From the NCBI GenBank assembly GCA_017312345.1, contig BLAA01000004.1, positions 62,001 through 126,000 of the forward strand: 64,000 nucleotides of DNA. Reading direction: 5' to 3'. The position numbers and the translations under genes were made by a program. Positions 57,878 to 64,000 of this stretch are shown piece after piece. Numbering within the stretch: the first letter of the stretch is position 1; each line of letters opens with the position of its first letter. The notes beneath the pieces were generated by a model. That model searched no databases. It worked only from the letters and a program-made list of their open reading frames with translations, and was not told the origin of the DNA. Origin of the DNA: Candidatus Denitrolinea symbiosum. GTDB lineage: Bacteria > Chloroflexota > Anaerolineae > Anaerolineales > Villigracilaceae.

Positions 57878-58789
57878 TTACTCCGTCTTTTTCACCGCGT
57901 GGCCGCCGAACTGATTCCGCAGCGCGGCCAGCATCCGCGCGGGGAAGTTCTCCTCGTCGCGGCTGGCGAATCGCATTTGCAGCGCCAGCGTGATGACGGG
58001 CGCCGGGATGTTATGGTCAATCGCCTCGAAGACGGTCCAGCGTCCCTCGCCCGAGTCCGCCACCCAGGGTTGGATGTCATCCAGAGTCGGGTCGGCGTCG
58101 AGGGCGCGGGCGGCGAGGTCCAGCAGCCACGAGCGGACGACGCTCCCGTATTGCCAGATGTGCGAGATCTGCGCCAGGTCGAGTCCGAACTCCTCTTTGG
58201 CTTTCAGGATTCCGAATCCCTCGGCGTAGGCCTGCATCATGCCGTACTCGATTCCGTTGTGGACCATCTTGACGTAATGCCCCGCGCCGCTCGGACCGAC
58301 GCGTCCCCAGCCTTTGTCGCGCGCGGGCGCGAGCGTCTCGAAGATGGGACGCAGCCTCTCCGTGACCTCGGGCCGGCCTCCGACCATCAGGCTGTAACCT
58401 TCGGCGAGGCCCCACACGCCGCCGCTCGTGCCGCTGTCCACGAAGTCAATTCCCTTCGCTTCGAGCGTCTCGGCGTGACGGAGCGTGTCTTTGTAATTCG
58501 AGTTGCCGCCGTCCACGATGACGTCGCCTTTGGCGAGCAGGGACGCGGCGCTCTCGATGGCTTCGGTGGTGATCTTTCCCGAGGGGACCATCATCCAGAC
58601 TACGCGCGGACTCTGCCTGAGCGTGCCGATCGCCGCCTCCAGCGTGCGCGCGCCTTCGACGCCGAACGTCTCCGCCTCGGCGACGGCGGCGGGCGCGCGG
58701 TCAAACCCGACGACGCGGTGTCCGCCGCGCACGAGACGCGTCGCCATGTTCATGCCCATCTTGCCGAGTCCGATCATTGCAAGTTCCAT
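57878..58789 (-). CDS. gnd: 6-phosphogluconate dehydrogenase, decarboxylating (short GndA/YqeC type)
   Basis: 303 aa. LAMIGLGKMGMNMATRLVRG is the coenzyme site, VIVDGGNSNYKDTLRHAETL the substrate motif, GPSGAGHYVKMVHNGIEYGM the catalytic helix (Lys, His-Asn). The length fits the NAD-preferring short group. AAAGGAG gives the start at 58789. Confidence 0.95.
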   Translation of the reverse strand: MELAMIGLGKMGMNMATRLVRGGHRVVGFDRAPAAVAEAETFGVEGARTLEAAIGTLRQSPRVVWMMVPSGKITTEAIESAASLLAKGDVIVDGGNSNYKDTLRHAETLEAKGIDFVDSGTSGGVWGLAEGYSLMVGGRPEVTERLRPIFETLAPARDKGWGRVGPSGAGHYVKMVHNGIEYGMMQAYAEGFGILKAKEEFGLDLAQISHIWQYGSVVRSWLLDLAARALDADPTLDDIQPWVADSGEGRWTVFEAIDHNIPAPVITLALQMRFASRDEENFPARMLAALRNQFGGHAVKKTE

Positions 58790-58799
58790 AAATGCTCCT

Positions 58800-59570
58800 T
58801 TATTGCTCCCCTCTCTCATCGGGAGAGGGATTGGGGGTGAGGGCGAGATCCGCTCCTGCCGCTTCGTCCGCCAGCCAGATGACTTGTCCATCGGTCGGCT
58901 GGATGCGCTTGGCGGGGATTTCTTCCATCGAATAACGGTCGTCGAACACGCGCTTCAGCATCTCGGCTTTGCCCGCGCCAGAGACCATGAAGATGACCCT
59001 CCGCGCGGCGTTGAAGACGATCGGCGTCAACGTGACGCGCTGGGCGGGACGTCCCTGGTAGCGCCCCGTCGCCGCGAGGACGGGCGCGGACGCGTCCACG
59101 GGGGAGTTGGGGAAGAGCGAGGCGGTGTGTCCGTCTTCGCCCATGCCGAGCAGGACGAGGTCGAAGCGCGGCCAGTCGAGCGGCGGGGAGGCGAAGCGCT
59201 TCAGGACGCGGGAATAGTCCTCGACGGCCGCGCCCGCGTCCAGTTCAGAATGGACGCGGTGGACGTTGTCCTTCGGGATCGCGACGCGGTCGAGCAGGAG
59301 AGTCCGCGCCAGGCCGTAACTGGATTCGGGATCGTCGGACGGGACCATCCGCTCGTCGCCCCAGAAGACGTGGACGCGCGTCCAATCCACGCGGGCGGAA
59401 AAATCCGAAGCGAGCAGTTGGAAGAGACGCCGAGGCGTGCCGCCGCCGTTGAGGGCCGCGAGGAAGCGGCCGCGTTCGGCGATGGACTGCGAGGCGGCGG
59501 CCGTGAAGATTTCCGCCGCGGCGACGCTTAAAGTCTCCAGGTTTTTGGAGACGCGGATTTGCGGATTCAT
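58800..59570 (-). CDS. pgl: 6-phosphogluconolactonase
   Basis: 256 aa. LNGGGTPRRLFQLLASDFSA, VHVFWGDERMVPSDDPESSY and LVLLGMGEDGHTASLFPNSP are the DevB/Pgl motifs. It hydrolyses the lactone made by Zwf. The start overlaps the acyltransferase stop (ATGA). The final 13 residues, LTPNPSPDERGEQ, are encoded by a dispersed palindromic repeat and are not part of the fold. Confidence 0.94.
   Translation of the reverse strand: MNPQIRVSKNLETLSVAAAEIFTAAASQSIAERGRFLAALNGGGTPRRLFQLLASDFSARVDWTRVHVFWGDERMVPSDDPESSYGLARTLLLDRVAIPKDNVHRVHSELDAGAAVEDYSRVLKRFASPPLDWPRFDLVLLGMGEDGHTASLFPNSPVDASAPVLAATGRYQGRPAQRVTLTPIVFNAARRVIFMVSGAGKAEMLKRVFDDRYSMEEIPAKRIQPTDGQVIWLADEAAGADLALTPNPSPDERGEQ
58809..58829. repeat. 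CCCTCTC/GAGAGGG palindrome encoding the pgl tail
   Basis: Hairpin CCCTCTC-TCATCGG-GAGAGGG within the end of pgl, followed by the GATTGGGGGTGAGGG sequence common in widespread bacterial repeats of TPNPSP type. Confidence 0.6.
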
Positions 59571-60439
59571 ACCTGCCATTCCATGTGCTGACGGAGGACG
59601 CGCCGCGCCGCGTCGGTGACCTGGCCCAGTACGTGCTCCTGCGCGCCCGCGATGACTTCGCCGAAGGTGACGCGCGGCGTGAGGCCGAAGAGTTCGCGTC
59701 CGCTCATGATCTGCCGCGCCAGTTGAGTCAGGAAGGCGATGCGCTGGCGGTCGGGACGGGCGCGGCGGAGGTAGGTCAACGGGTTGCGCATGGAGGCGCG
59801 GGCGATGACGCCGCTGACGATGGTCGTCAGCACGCGCGTCTGCGGGACGCGGGCGAGGAAAATCTCGAGGCTGCGCGACCAGTGGTCGAATTCGCCGTCG
59901 GGGTTGGGCATGAAGTCGGGGTCGGCTTCGATGCCGCCGCGCGCGAAGATGAGCAGCGCGCCGCCCGCCTGCAAGTGACGGAGCGCCTCGCGCACGGCGC
60001 GCATCCGTCCGTGCATGTCCTTGTCCTCGGGCGCGTAGATGGCGTGTTCGCTCACGTGCGGCAGGTTTTCGAAAAATGGGATGTCGCCGATAATGACTTT
60101 GTAATCGGGGCGCGTGACGTGCGCGCTGATGACCACCGAGTCCACGCCCGCGGGATGGTTGGACGCGATGACGAGCGGGCCTTCAGGCGGGATGTTTTCC
60201 TCGCCGCGCGCCGCGTGACTCTTGACGAAGCTCGGCAGCAGCCAGCGCGCGCCGCGCGAGATTCCGCCCGCGGCCACTTCGCGGTCCAGCCCCAGGCCGA
60301 GTTCGGATGCGTAGCGCGCCGTCTTGCCGAAGAGCGTCTCGATGATCCGCCGCGCGCCGCGCGTCTGCGGGAGGGCGAAGGCTTTGGTCAGTTCGAAGAT
60401 CAGGGTGTCGTAGAGGGTGTGAGCGTCGGGAGCGGGCAT
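59567..60439 (-). CDS. PlsC-like acyltransferase
   Basis: 290 aa. PLVIASNHPAGVDSVVISAH holds an HPAGVD acyltransferase motif (HX4D), and GGALLIFARGGIEADPD is the later Gly-rich block, in place of the usual FPEGTRS. Likely acylates a glycerophosphate or related lipid, though the second motif is altered. Start 60439 is supported by GAGG 5 nt upstream and a TACACT -10. First gene of the pentose phosphate operon. Confidence 0.82.
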   Translation of the reverse strand: MPAPDAHTLYDTLIFELTKAFALPQTRGARRIIETLFGKTARYASELGLGLDREVAAGGISRGARWLLPSFVKSHAARGEENIPPEGPLVIASNHPAGVDSVVISAHVTRPDYKVIIGDIPFFENLPHVSEHAIYAPEDKDMHGRMRAVREALRHLQAGGALLIFARGGIEADPDFMPNPDGEFDHWSRSLEIFLARVPQTRVLTTIVSGVIARASMRNPLTYLRRARPDRQRIAFLTQLARQIMSGRELFGLTPRVTFGEVIAGAQEHVLGQVTDAARRVLRQHMEWQV

Positions 60440-60516
60440 GGCGACCTCGGAACAAAGTGTAGCACAAATTGGGATGCAATTCGTAAACATGATAAAATCA
60501 AAGTAGGAGCAGATCA

Positions 60517-60804
60517 GTGAGAATCACTCGAATCATCTGGCTTCGTCAATACGTTGTGAAACTCGAAGCAAAGCACGGCGTTTATACCGATGAGGTGCGG
60601 CAAGCGCTTATGAGCGCGCCGCGTATTCGTCGTATTGGAAAGGGTAAATCGCAAGAAGGAGAGGATCTTTACGTTGCTTATGGACGAACCGAGTCGGGTC
60701 GTTATCTGACCATTTTCTTTATCCATAAATCTGAAGACGAGGCGCTGATCATCAGCGCCCGCGATATGGATGGAAAGGAGCGAAAATCGTATGGCAAAAA
60801 ATAA
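60517..60804 (+). CDS. BrnT-like toxin
   Basis: 95 aa. EAKHGVYTDEVRQALMSAPR, GEDLYVAYGRTESGRYLTIF and DEALIISARDMDGKERKSYG follow BrnT, a RelE-fold ribonuclease; the terminal ARDM..KER is a conserved end. GTG start with TAGGAG upstream. The antitoxin gene overlaps its last codons. Confidence 0.82.
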   Translation: MRITRIIWLRQYVVKLEAKHGVYTDEVRQALMSAPRIRRIGKGKSQEGEDLYVAYGRTESGRYLTIFFIHKSEDEALIISARDMDGKERKSYGKK

Positions 60805-61063
60805 ACCTGCTCGTGACCCAATGCTCAGCGCTTCTGCCAGCATGGATGAAATAATTAATTTCTGGGACACACACAGCGCCGCCGACTATGAAGACGAGAT
60901 GACCGATGCAAATTTTGATATTGACATCCGGGAGGAATCGTTTGCGGTTGCCATCGTTCCTGAACTGGCCGAAATTATCGGGCGCGCCGCCAGGGCGCGC
61001 GGCGTCACTACTGAAACCCTTGTCAATCTCTGGCTGTCCGAGAGAGTGAAAGAGCCAGCATAA
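60791..61063 (+). CDS. BrnA/CopG-like antitoxin
   Basis: 90 aa. A charged start, a central linker (MDEIINFWDTHSAADYEDEM) and a C-terminal segment, FAVAIVPELAEIIGRAARAR, with GVTTETLVNLWLSERV, that suits a ribbon-helix-helix domain placed at the C-terminus, as in BrnA-like antitoxins. It overlaps the toxin by 14 bp. Confidence 0.75.
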   Translation: MAKNKPARDPMLSASASMDEIINFWDTHSAADYEDEMTDANFDIDIREESFAVAIVPELAEIIGRAARARGVTTETLVNLWLSERVKEPA

Positions 61064-61086
61064 GTCAATCGCTAATCGCATGAATG

Positions 61087-61110
61087 GAAACCAGGCTAAA
61101 ACCTGGTTTC
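61087..61110. terminator. ACCAGG hairpin after the BrnT pair
   Basis: GAAACCAGG/CCTGGTTTC, 6-nt loop. Shares its stem with 41535 and 46262; the T tract is short. Confidence 0.6.
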
Positions 61111-61113
61111 TGT

Positions 61114-61119
61114 TATTAT
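61114..61119 (+). promoter_or_regulatory. Leaderless -10 box of the AlkZ-related gene
   Basis: TATTAT, CATGCC, ATG at 61126. No Shine-Dalgarno. Confidence 0.45.
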
Positions 61120-61125
61120 CATGCC

Positions 61126-61980
61126 ATGACGACTCTCGACTTTACCCGACTCCAAGCGCATCGCGCGCGGACCTTCAACCTGTCTCCGCGCAAGCCGCTT
61201 TCGACTCCCTCCCAGGCGCGGCGTTTCGTGGAGGCGCGCGGCTTCATCTACTTTTGGCCCATCAAAGGGATTGACCTGCCCTCGCTGTGGACGGCCGTCG
61301 CGGGCGACCGTCCCGTGGCGGACGAACACGACGATCCGGGCCACGTCACCTGGGGTTGGAAGGACGACGCCCTCAATAAGAAGGTCTGGTACTACGGAAA
61401 GATCCTGCGCCGCAAAGCGACGATGATCTCGCTGGAAGTTGCCCCGTACTTTTACGCGCTGTCCGAAAATTACGGCGCGCCTGAGGAAGACTATCTCATC
61501 GCCTACCACGAGGGACGGTTGACGCAGGCGGCAAAGCAGATCTACGAGACGCTGATGGAGAACGGCGCGATGAATTCCATAGATCTGCGCCGCGCCGCCA
61601 AACTCGCCAACGCCAAAGAATCCGAATTCAACAAGGGGCTGGAGCAGCTACAGTCCGATTTCAAGATTCTGCCCGTCGGCGTGGCGGAGGCGGGCGCGTG
61701 GCGTTATTCGCACATCTACGAGTTGACGACGCGGCGCTTCCCTGAACTGTCGGAACAGGCGCGTCCCATTTCTGAGTCCGCGGCGCGGGCGAAACTGCTC
61801 GGACTGTATTTTCAATCCGTCGGCGCGGCGCAGCTGCGCGATGCGGTCAAACTCTTTGGCTGGCCGAAAGATTTGATCGAGCGGACGGCGGGCAGGCTGG
61901 TCGAGAAAAACGAACTGGTCCGGGCCAGCCATCCCAAACACGAGGGGGAGTGGCTGGCGGTCAGGACTGTTTGTAAATAA
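61126..61980 (+). CDS. AlkZ-related winged-helix protein
   Basis: 284 aa. FVEARGFIYFWPIKGIDLPS, HVTWGWKDDALNKKVWYYGK and FYALSENYGAPEEDYLIAYH are the N-terminal block; then three winged-helix-like segments (AAKQIYETLMENGAMNSIDL, FPELSEQARPISESAARAKL). It resembles AlkZ-related DNA-binding proteins (HTH_42 group) but is shorter and lacks the QxQ catalytic loop of crosslink-repair AlkZ. DNA-related function is inferred. Confidence 0.65.
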   Translation: MTTLDFTRLQAHRARTFNLSPRKPLSTPSQARRFVEARGFIYFWPIKGIDLPSLWTAVAGDRPVADEHDDPGHVTWGWKDDALNKKVWYYGKILRRKATMISLEVAPYFYALSENYGAPEEDYLIAYHEGRLTQAAKQIYETLMENGAMNSIDLRRAAKLANAKESEFNKGLEQLQSDFKILPVGVAEAGAWRYSHIYELTTRRFPELSEQARPISESAARAKLLGLYFQSVGAAQLRDAVKLFGWPKDLIERTAGRLVEKNELVRASHPKHEGEWLAVRTVCK

Positions 61981-62276
61981 GGAGTATCCCATGCTCGAAA
62001 CCGCCACTTCGGTAAATCACGAAAACCACGCGTAACTTGCGCTCTCTAGCGCAATGCTTCGCGATGGCGGTAGAGAGCGCCCATGGCGCTTTCGAATTGT
62101 CGCTTTGCCGAGCGCAATTTGTTAAATTGCGCTACGACTTAACGGACGCGTCTTGACGCCGGGCTGGCGGGAATCGCCCGCAACTCCCGGCCTTCTCCTG
62201 CGTAAAAGAATTGGCGTTTGCAATTTTCTGTAAATCGTATACACTATCCATGCAAACCGTTTCAAAGGAGAATGTT
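61981..62276. other. Spacer with small inverted repeats
   Basis: 296 bp. A 14-codon frame, MLETATSVNHENHA (61991-62035), has a good AAGGAG RBS but is probably a gene remnant. Inverted repeat AGCGCAATTT/AAATTGCGCT sits at about 62113-62136. Confidence 0.4.
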
Positions 62277-62816
62277 ATGAGCAAACAGAGTCGCTCCCAA
62301 TTAATTTTGGGACTCATCCTGATCCTCGCCGGGGCCTGGTTCCTCGCCACGAAGACGGTCCCCTCGCTGGCCGATTTTGCCGAGGAATATTTCCAGTGGC
62401 CGTACACGTTGATGTGGATCGGCGCGCTCATCCTCGTCATCGGCATGATGAGCGGCAGTCCCGGCATGGCCGTCCCCGCGATGATCGTGGCGGGCATCGG
62501 CGGCATTTTCTACTATAACGACGCCTATGCCGCCGGTCAGTCGGCTTGGTCCTACACGTGGACGTTCATCCCCGGCTTCATCGGCCTCGGCTCCATCCTG
62601 GCGGGTTTGTTGGGAGAGAACACACGCCGCAACATCGTGAGCGGCTTGAATCTGCTGGTCGTCAGCGCGGTCCTCTTTCTGGTGTTCGCCTCGTTCTTCG
62701 GCGGGCTGACCATCCTCGGCGATTACATCCCCGCCATCCTGCTCATCGCCCTGGGAGTTTGGCTCCTGGCCCGCAGTCTGTGGAAGTCTCTCCGCAGGGG
62801 AGGCTCCAATGCTTAA
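62277..62816 (+). CDS. Multi-TM membrane protein (LiaI/DUF5668-like), first of pair
   Basis: 179 aa, about 5 TM helices; LILGLILILAGAWFLATKTV is the first, then WPYTLMWIGALILVIGMMSG. Small repeated TM hairpins of this kind occur in LiaI/LiaF-like stress membrane proteins; no motif fixes the role. RBS AAAGGAG. It overlaps the next gene by 8 bp. Confidence 0.7.
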   Translation: MSKQSRSQLILGLILILAGAWFLATKTVPSLADFAEEYFQWPYTLMWIGALILVIGMMSGSPGMAVPAMIVAGIGGIFYYNDAYAAGQSAWSYTWTFIPGFIGLGSILAGLLGENTRRNIVSGLNLLVVSAVLFLVFASFFGGLTILGDYIPAILLIALGVWLLARSLWKSLRRGGSNA

Positions 62817-63432
62817 GCGAGTGGATCCTGCCGTCGTCGGCGGGCTGCTTCTCATCTTCGTCGGCGCGCTCTACCTGCTGAACACGATGGGACTCCTGCA
62901 AAACGTCGGCGACGTATTCTGGGGCGTCATCTTCCTGGCCGCGGGCGCGTTGTTCCTCCTTGCCTTCGTCACCGGCTCGTGGTGGGCTGTGATTCCGGGA
63001 TGCACGCTGGCGGGTATCGGCGCGTTGATTCTCCTGCCGCCTCCCCTCGAGAAGATCGGCGGCGCGGTCTTCCTCGGCGCGCTGGCCCTCGCGTTCTGGC
63101 TGGTCTTTTTGACGGCGGCGCGCGAACGCTGGTGGGCGTTGATCCCGGCCGGCGTCCTTACGACGCTGGCGGCTGTGACCCTCCTCCCCGAAGTGGCGGA
63201 CGGGAAATTCGTCGGCAGTTTCTTCTTCTTCGGGTTGGCGCTCACCTTCCTGCTGGTGGCTCTTCTCGCCGGGGCGCGCTGGGCCTGGTATCCCGCCGCG
63301 GCGCTGGCCGCCGTCGGGCTGGTTGTGCTGCTGGCGATTGGAGAGATCGCCAATTACGTCTGGGCGGCGGCGCTCATTCTCGGAGGCGGCTACCTCGTCT
63401 TCCGGGCGCTGCGTCCGCGTTCGATTGGATAA
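62809..63432 (+). CDS. Multi-TM membrane protein (LiaI/DUF5668-like), second of pair
   Basis: 207 aa, about 8 short TM helices: VVGGLLLIFVGALYLLNTMG, WGVIFLAAGALFLLAFVTG, WWAVIPGCTLAGIGALILL. It resembles the first gene, including the repeated WWA(V/L)IP unit. Translationally coupled to it and probably acts with it in the envelope. Confidence 0.7.
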   Translation: MLKRVDPAVVGGLLLIFVGALYLLNTMGLLQNVGDVFWGVIFLAAGALFLLAFVTGSWWAVIPGCTLAGIGALILLPPPLEKIGGAVFLGALALAFWLVFLTAARERWWALIPAGVLTTLAAVTLLPEVADGKFVGSFFFFGLALTFLLVALLAGARWAWYPAAALAAVGLVVLLAIGEIANYVWAAALILGGGYLVFRALRPRSIG

Positions 63433-63436
63433 CAGC

Positions 63437-63465
63437 AGACCCCTGTCCATGACAGGGGTCTTTTA
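63437..63465. terminator. Terminator between the TM pair and the CNBD-NifU gene
   Basis: AGACCCCTGTC/GACAGGGGTCTT hairpin with four T. Confidence 0.85.
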
Positions 63466-63485
63466 CTTGTTTGACTCGGACGCGT

Positions 63486-64000
63486 TCATTCTGCGGAGAC
63501 GACTTCAATTTCGGGGAAGAACTGGTGGATGGTCCCCGCCACCCAGCCTTGCAGCGTGGACGGGAGCAGGGGACAGCCCAGGCATGCGCCTCCCAACCGG
63601 ACCATGAGGCGGTCTCCGTTCAACGAAACAAATTCCACCGAGCCGCCGTGGAACTGTTCCACATACGCGCTTATGCGCTCGATCAGCCCTTTGATCTGTT
63701 CCTCTTTCGTGTGACCGTTCGTTGTGGTTGCCATGTGCTTCGCTCCTTTCTCTCTCTCGGCAGAGATGGCTTCTTCCAAAATTGCGCGCGCCTGTTGGTT
63801 GGCGTTCTTCCAGCGGTTCGTCACTCGGTCCGCCAACGCGTCCAGGATGACGCGCCCGGCTTCCGGGTGACGGATCGCCAGCCCGCGCAGCGCGTCCCCT
63901 CGAACGCGGAGCGCCTCGACGTCCTCTCTCGCCGCCGCCCCCGACGTGTAGGCCGGGTTGCCCACCACGGCCGACCAGCCGAAGACGCCTCCCGCCGGGA
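63486..64000 (-). CDS. Cyclic nucleotide-binding domain/NifU-domain fusion, 5' end outside window
   Basis: About 171 aa visible, frame open to the window edge. Upstream part: GGVFGWSAVVGNPAYTSGAA and VEALRVRGDALRGLAIRHPE, the end of a Crp-type cyclic nucleotide-binding domain. Downstream part (from Met at 63734): GGSVEFVSLNGDRLMVRLGG and ACLGCPLLPSTLQGWVAGTI, a NifU C-terminal domain with CxxC (CLGC) for Fe-S binding. There is no stop between the two. AAAGGAG lies 8 nt before ATG 63734, so the NifU part may also be made alone. Confidence 0.8.
   Translation of the reverse strand, partial: PAGGVFGWSAVVGNPAYTSGAAAREDVEALRVRGDALRGLAIRHPEAGRVILDALADRVTNRWKNANQQARAILEEAISAEREKGAKHMATTTNGHTKEEQIKGLIERISAYVEQFHGGSVEFVSLNGDRLMVRLGGACLGCPLLPSTLQGWVAGTIHQFFPEIEVVSAE

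Noticed and set aside
61991..62035. 14-codon ORF with a good RBS after the AlkZ-related gene
   Set aside because: Too short to support as a gene and followed by non-coding sequence; more likely a remnant, so noted only within the spacer.

Overview
The window is a GC-rich chromosomal segment. Its gene set points to Chloroflexota, most likely class Anaerolineae: Thr/Pro-rich lipoproteins, an FGE-type (SUMF1) lipoprotein, a DsbA-cyclophilin lipoprotein, a PP2C-like/propeller membrane protein, orphan methylmalonyl-CoA mutase accessory proteins and paired short chromate transporters. This placement is an inference from gene content; no rRNA gene is present to confirm it.

Layout. 0-8.8 kb: a gene fragment, a sirtuin remnant, a NUDIX hydrolase with a PIN/UPF0175 toxin-antitoxin pair, tRNA m1A methyltransferase TrmI, a PrsW-like protease, a thioredoxin-cyclophilin lipoprotein, an HEXXH membrane protein, a PPOX/DUF4342/membrane-protein operon and a PhoB-type regulator. 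9-16.7 kb: an FGE-domain lipoprotein, metK under an enlarged SAM-I riboswitch, a WecA/WbpL-type glycosyltransferase plus a heparinase II/III protein, panC, a small protein, and ssb behind a 16-residue leader ORF. 16.8-28 kb: a FemAB-like acyltransferase, a PP2C-like/TM/propeller protein, DDAH, a methyltransferase, cysH, Elp3, two short ChrA subunits and a double universal stress protein. 27.7-35.4 kb, minus strand: mutM, prs, a GNAT protein, meaB, a B12-binding protein, tRNA-Arg(CCG), a DUF4258 pair, tmk and an R3H-domain ATPase. 36.6-47.2 kb: a GltD-like oxidoreductase, a MacA/MacB operon, a secreted beta-rich protein, a SerA-like dehydrogenase, an M32 carboxypeptidase, a Gmad2-type lipoprotein and tRNA-Pro(CGG).

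47.4-52.0 kb holds a compact four-gene cassette: fatty acyl-AMP ligase, acyl carrier protein, MBOAT O-acyltransferase and an SGNH-type membrane protein. It has the logic of a dlt operon but is predicted to deliver a fatty acyl chain. Next, 52.1-55.4 kb carries two apparently identical IS256-family elements in inverted orientation. Between and beyond them lie the two halves of one gene, with the segment between the elements flipped. An AT-rich gene of unknown function follows. 56.4-60.4 kb is an oxidative pentose phosphate operon (plsC-like, pgl, gnd, zwf). 60.5-64 kb holds a BrnT-like toxin-antitoxin pair, an AlkZ-related protein, two multi-TM proteins and a cyclic-nucleotide-binding/NifU fusion.

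Two features recur across the window. First, many genes start 6-7 nt after a TATAAT-like -10 box and have no Shine-Dalgarno sequence, which predicts leaderless mRNAs; other genes have good AGGAG sites. Second, short drifting tandem repeats of 7, 8 or 9 bp, of unrelated sequence at different loci, sit between genes and run into gene ends. They supply stop codons and terminal residues, one array lies in frame inside a methyltransferase, and one enlarges the metK riboswitch.
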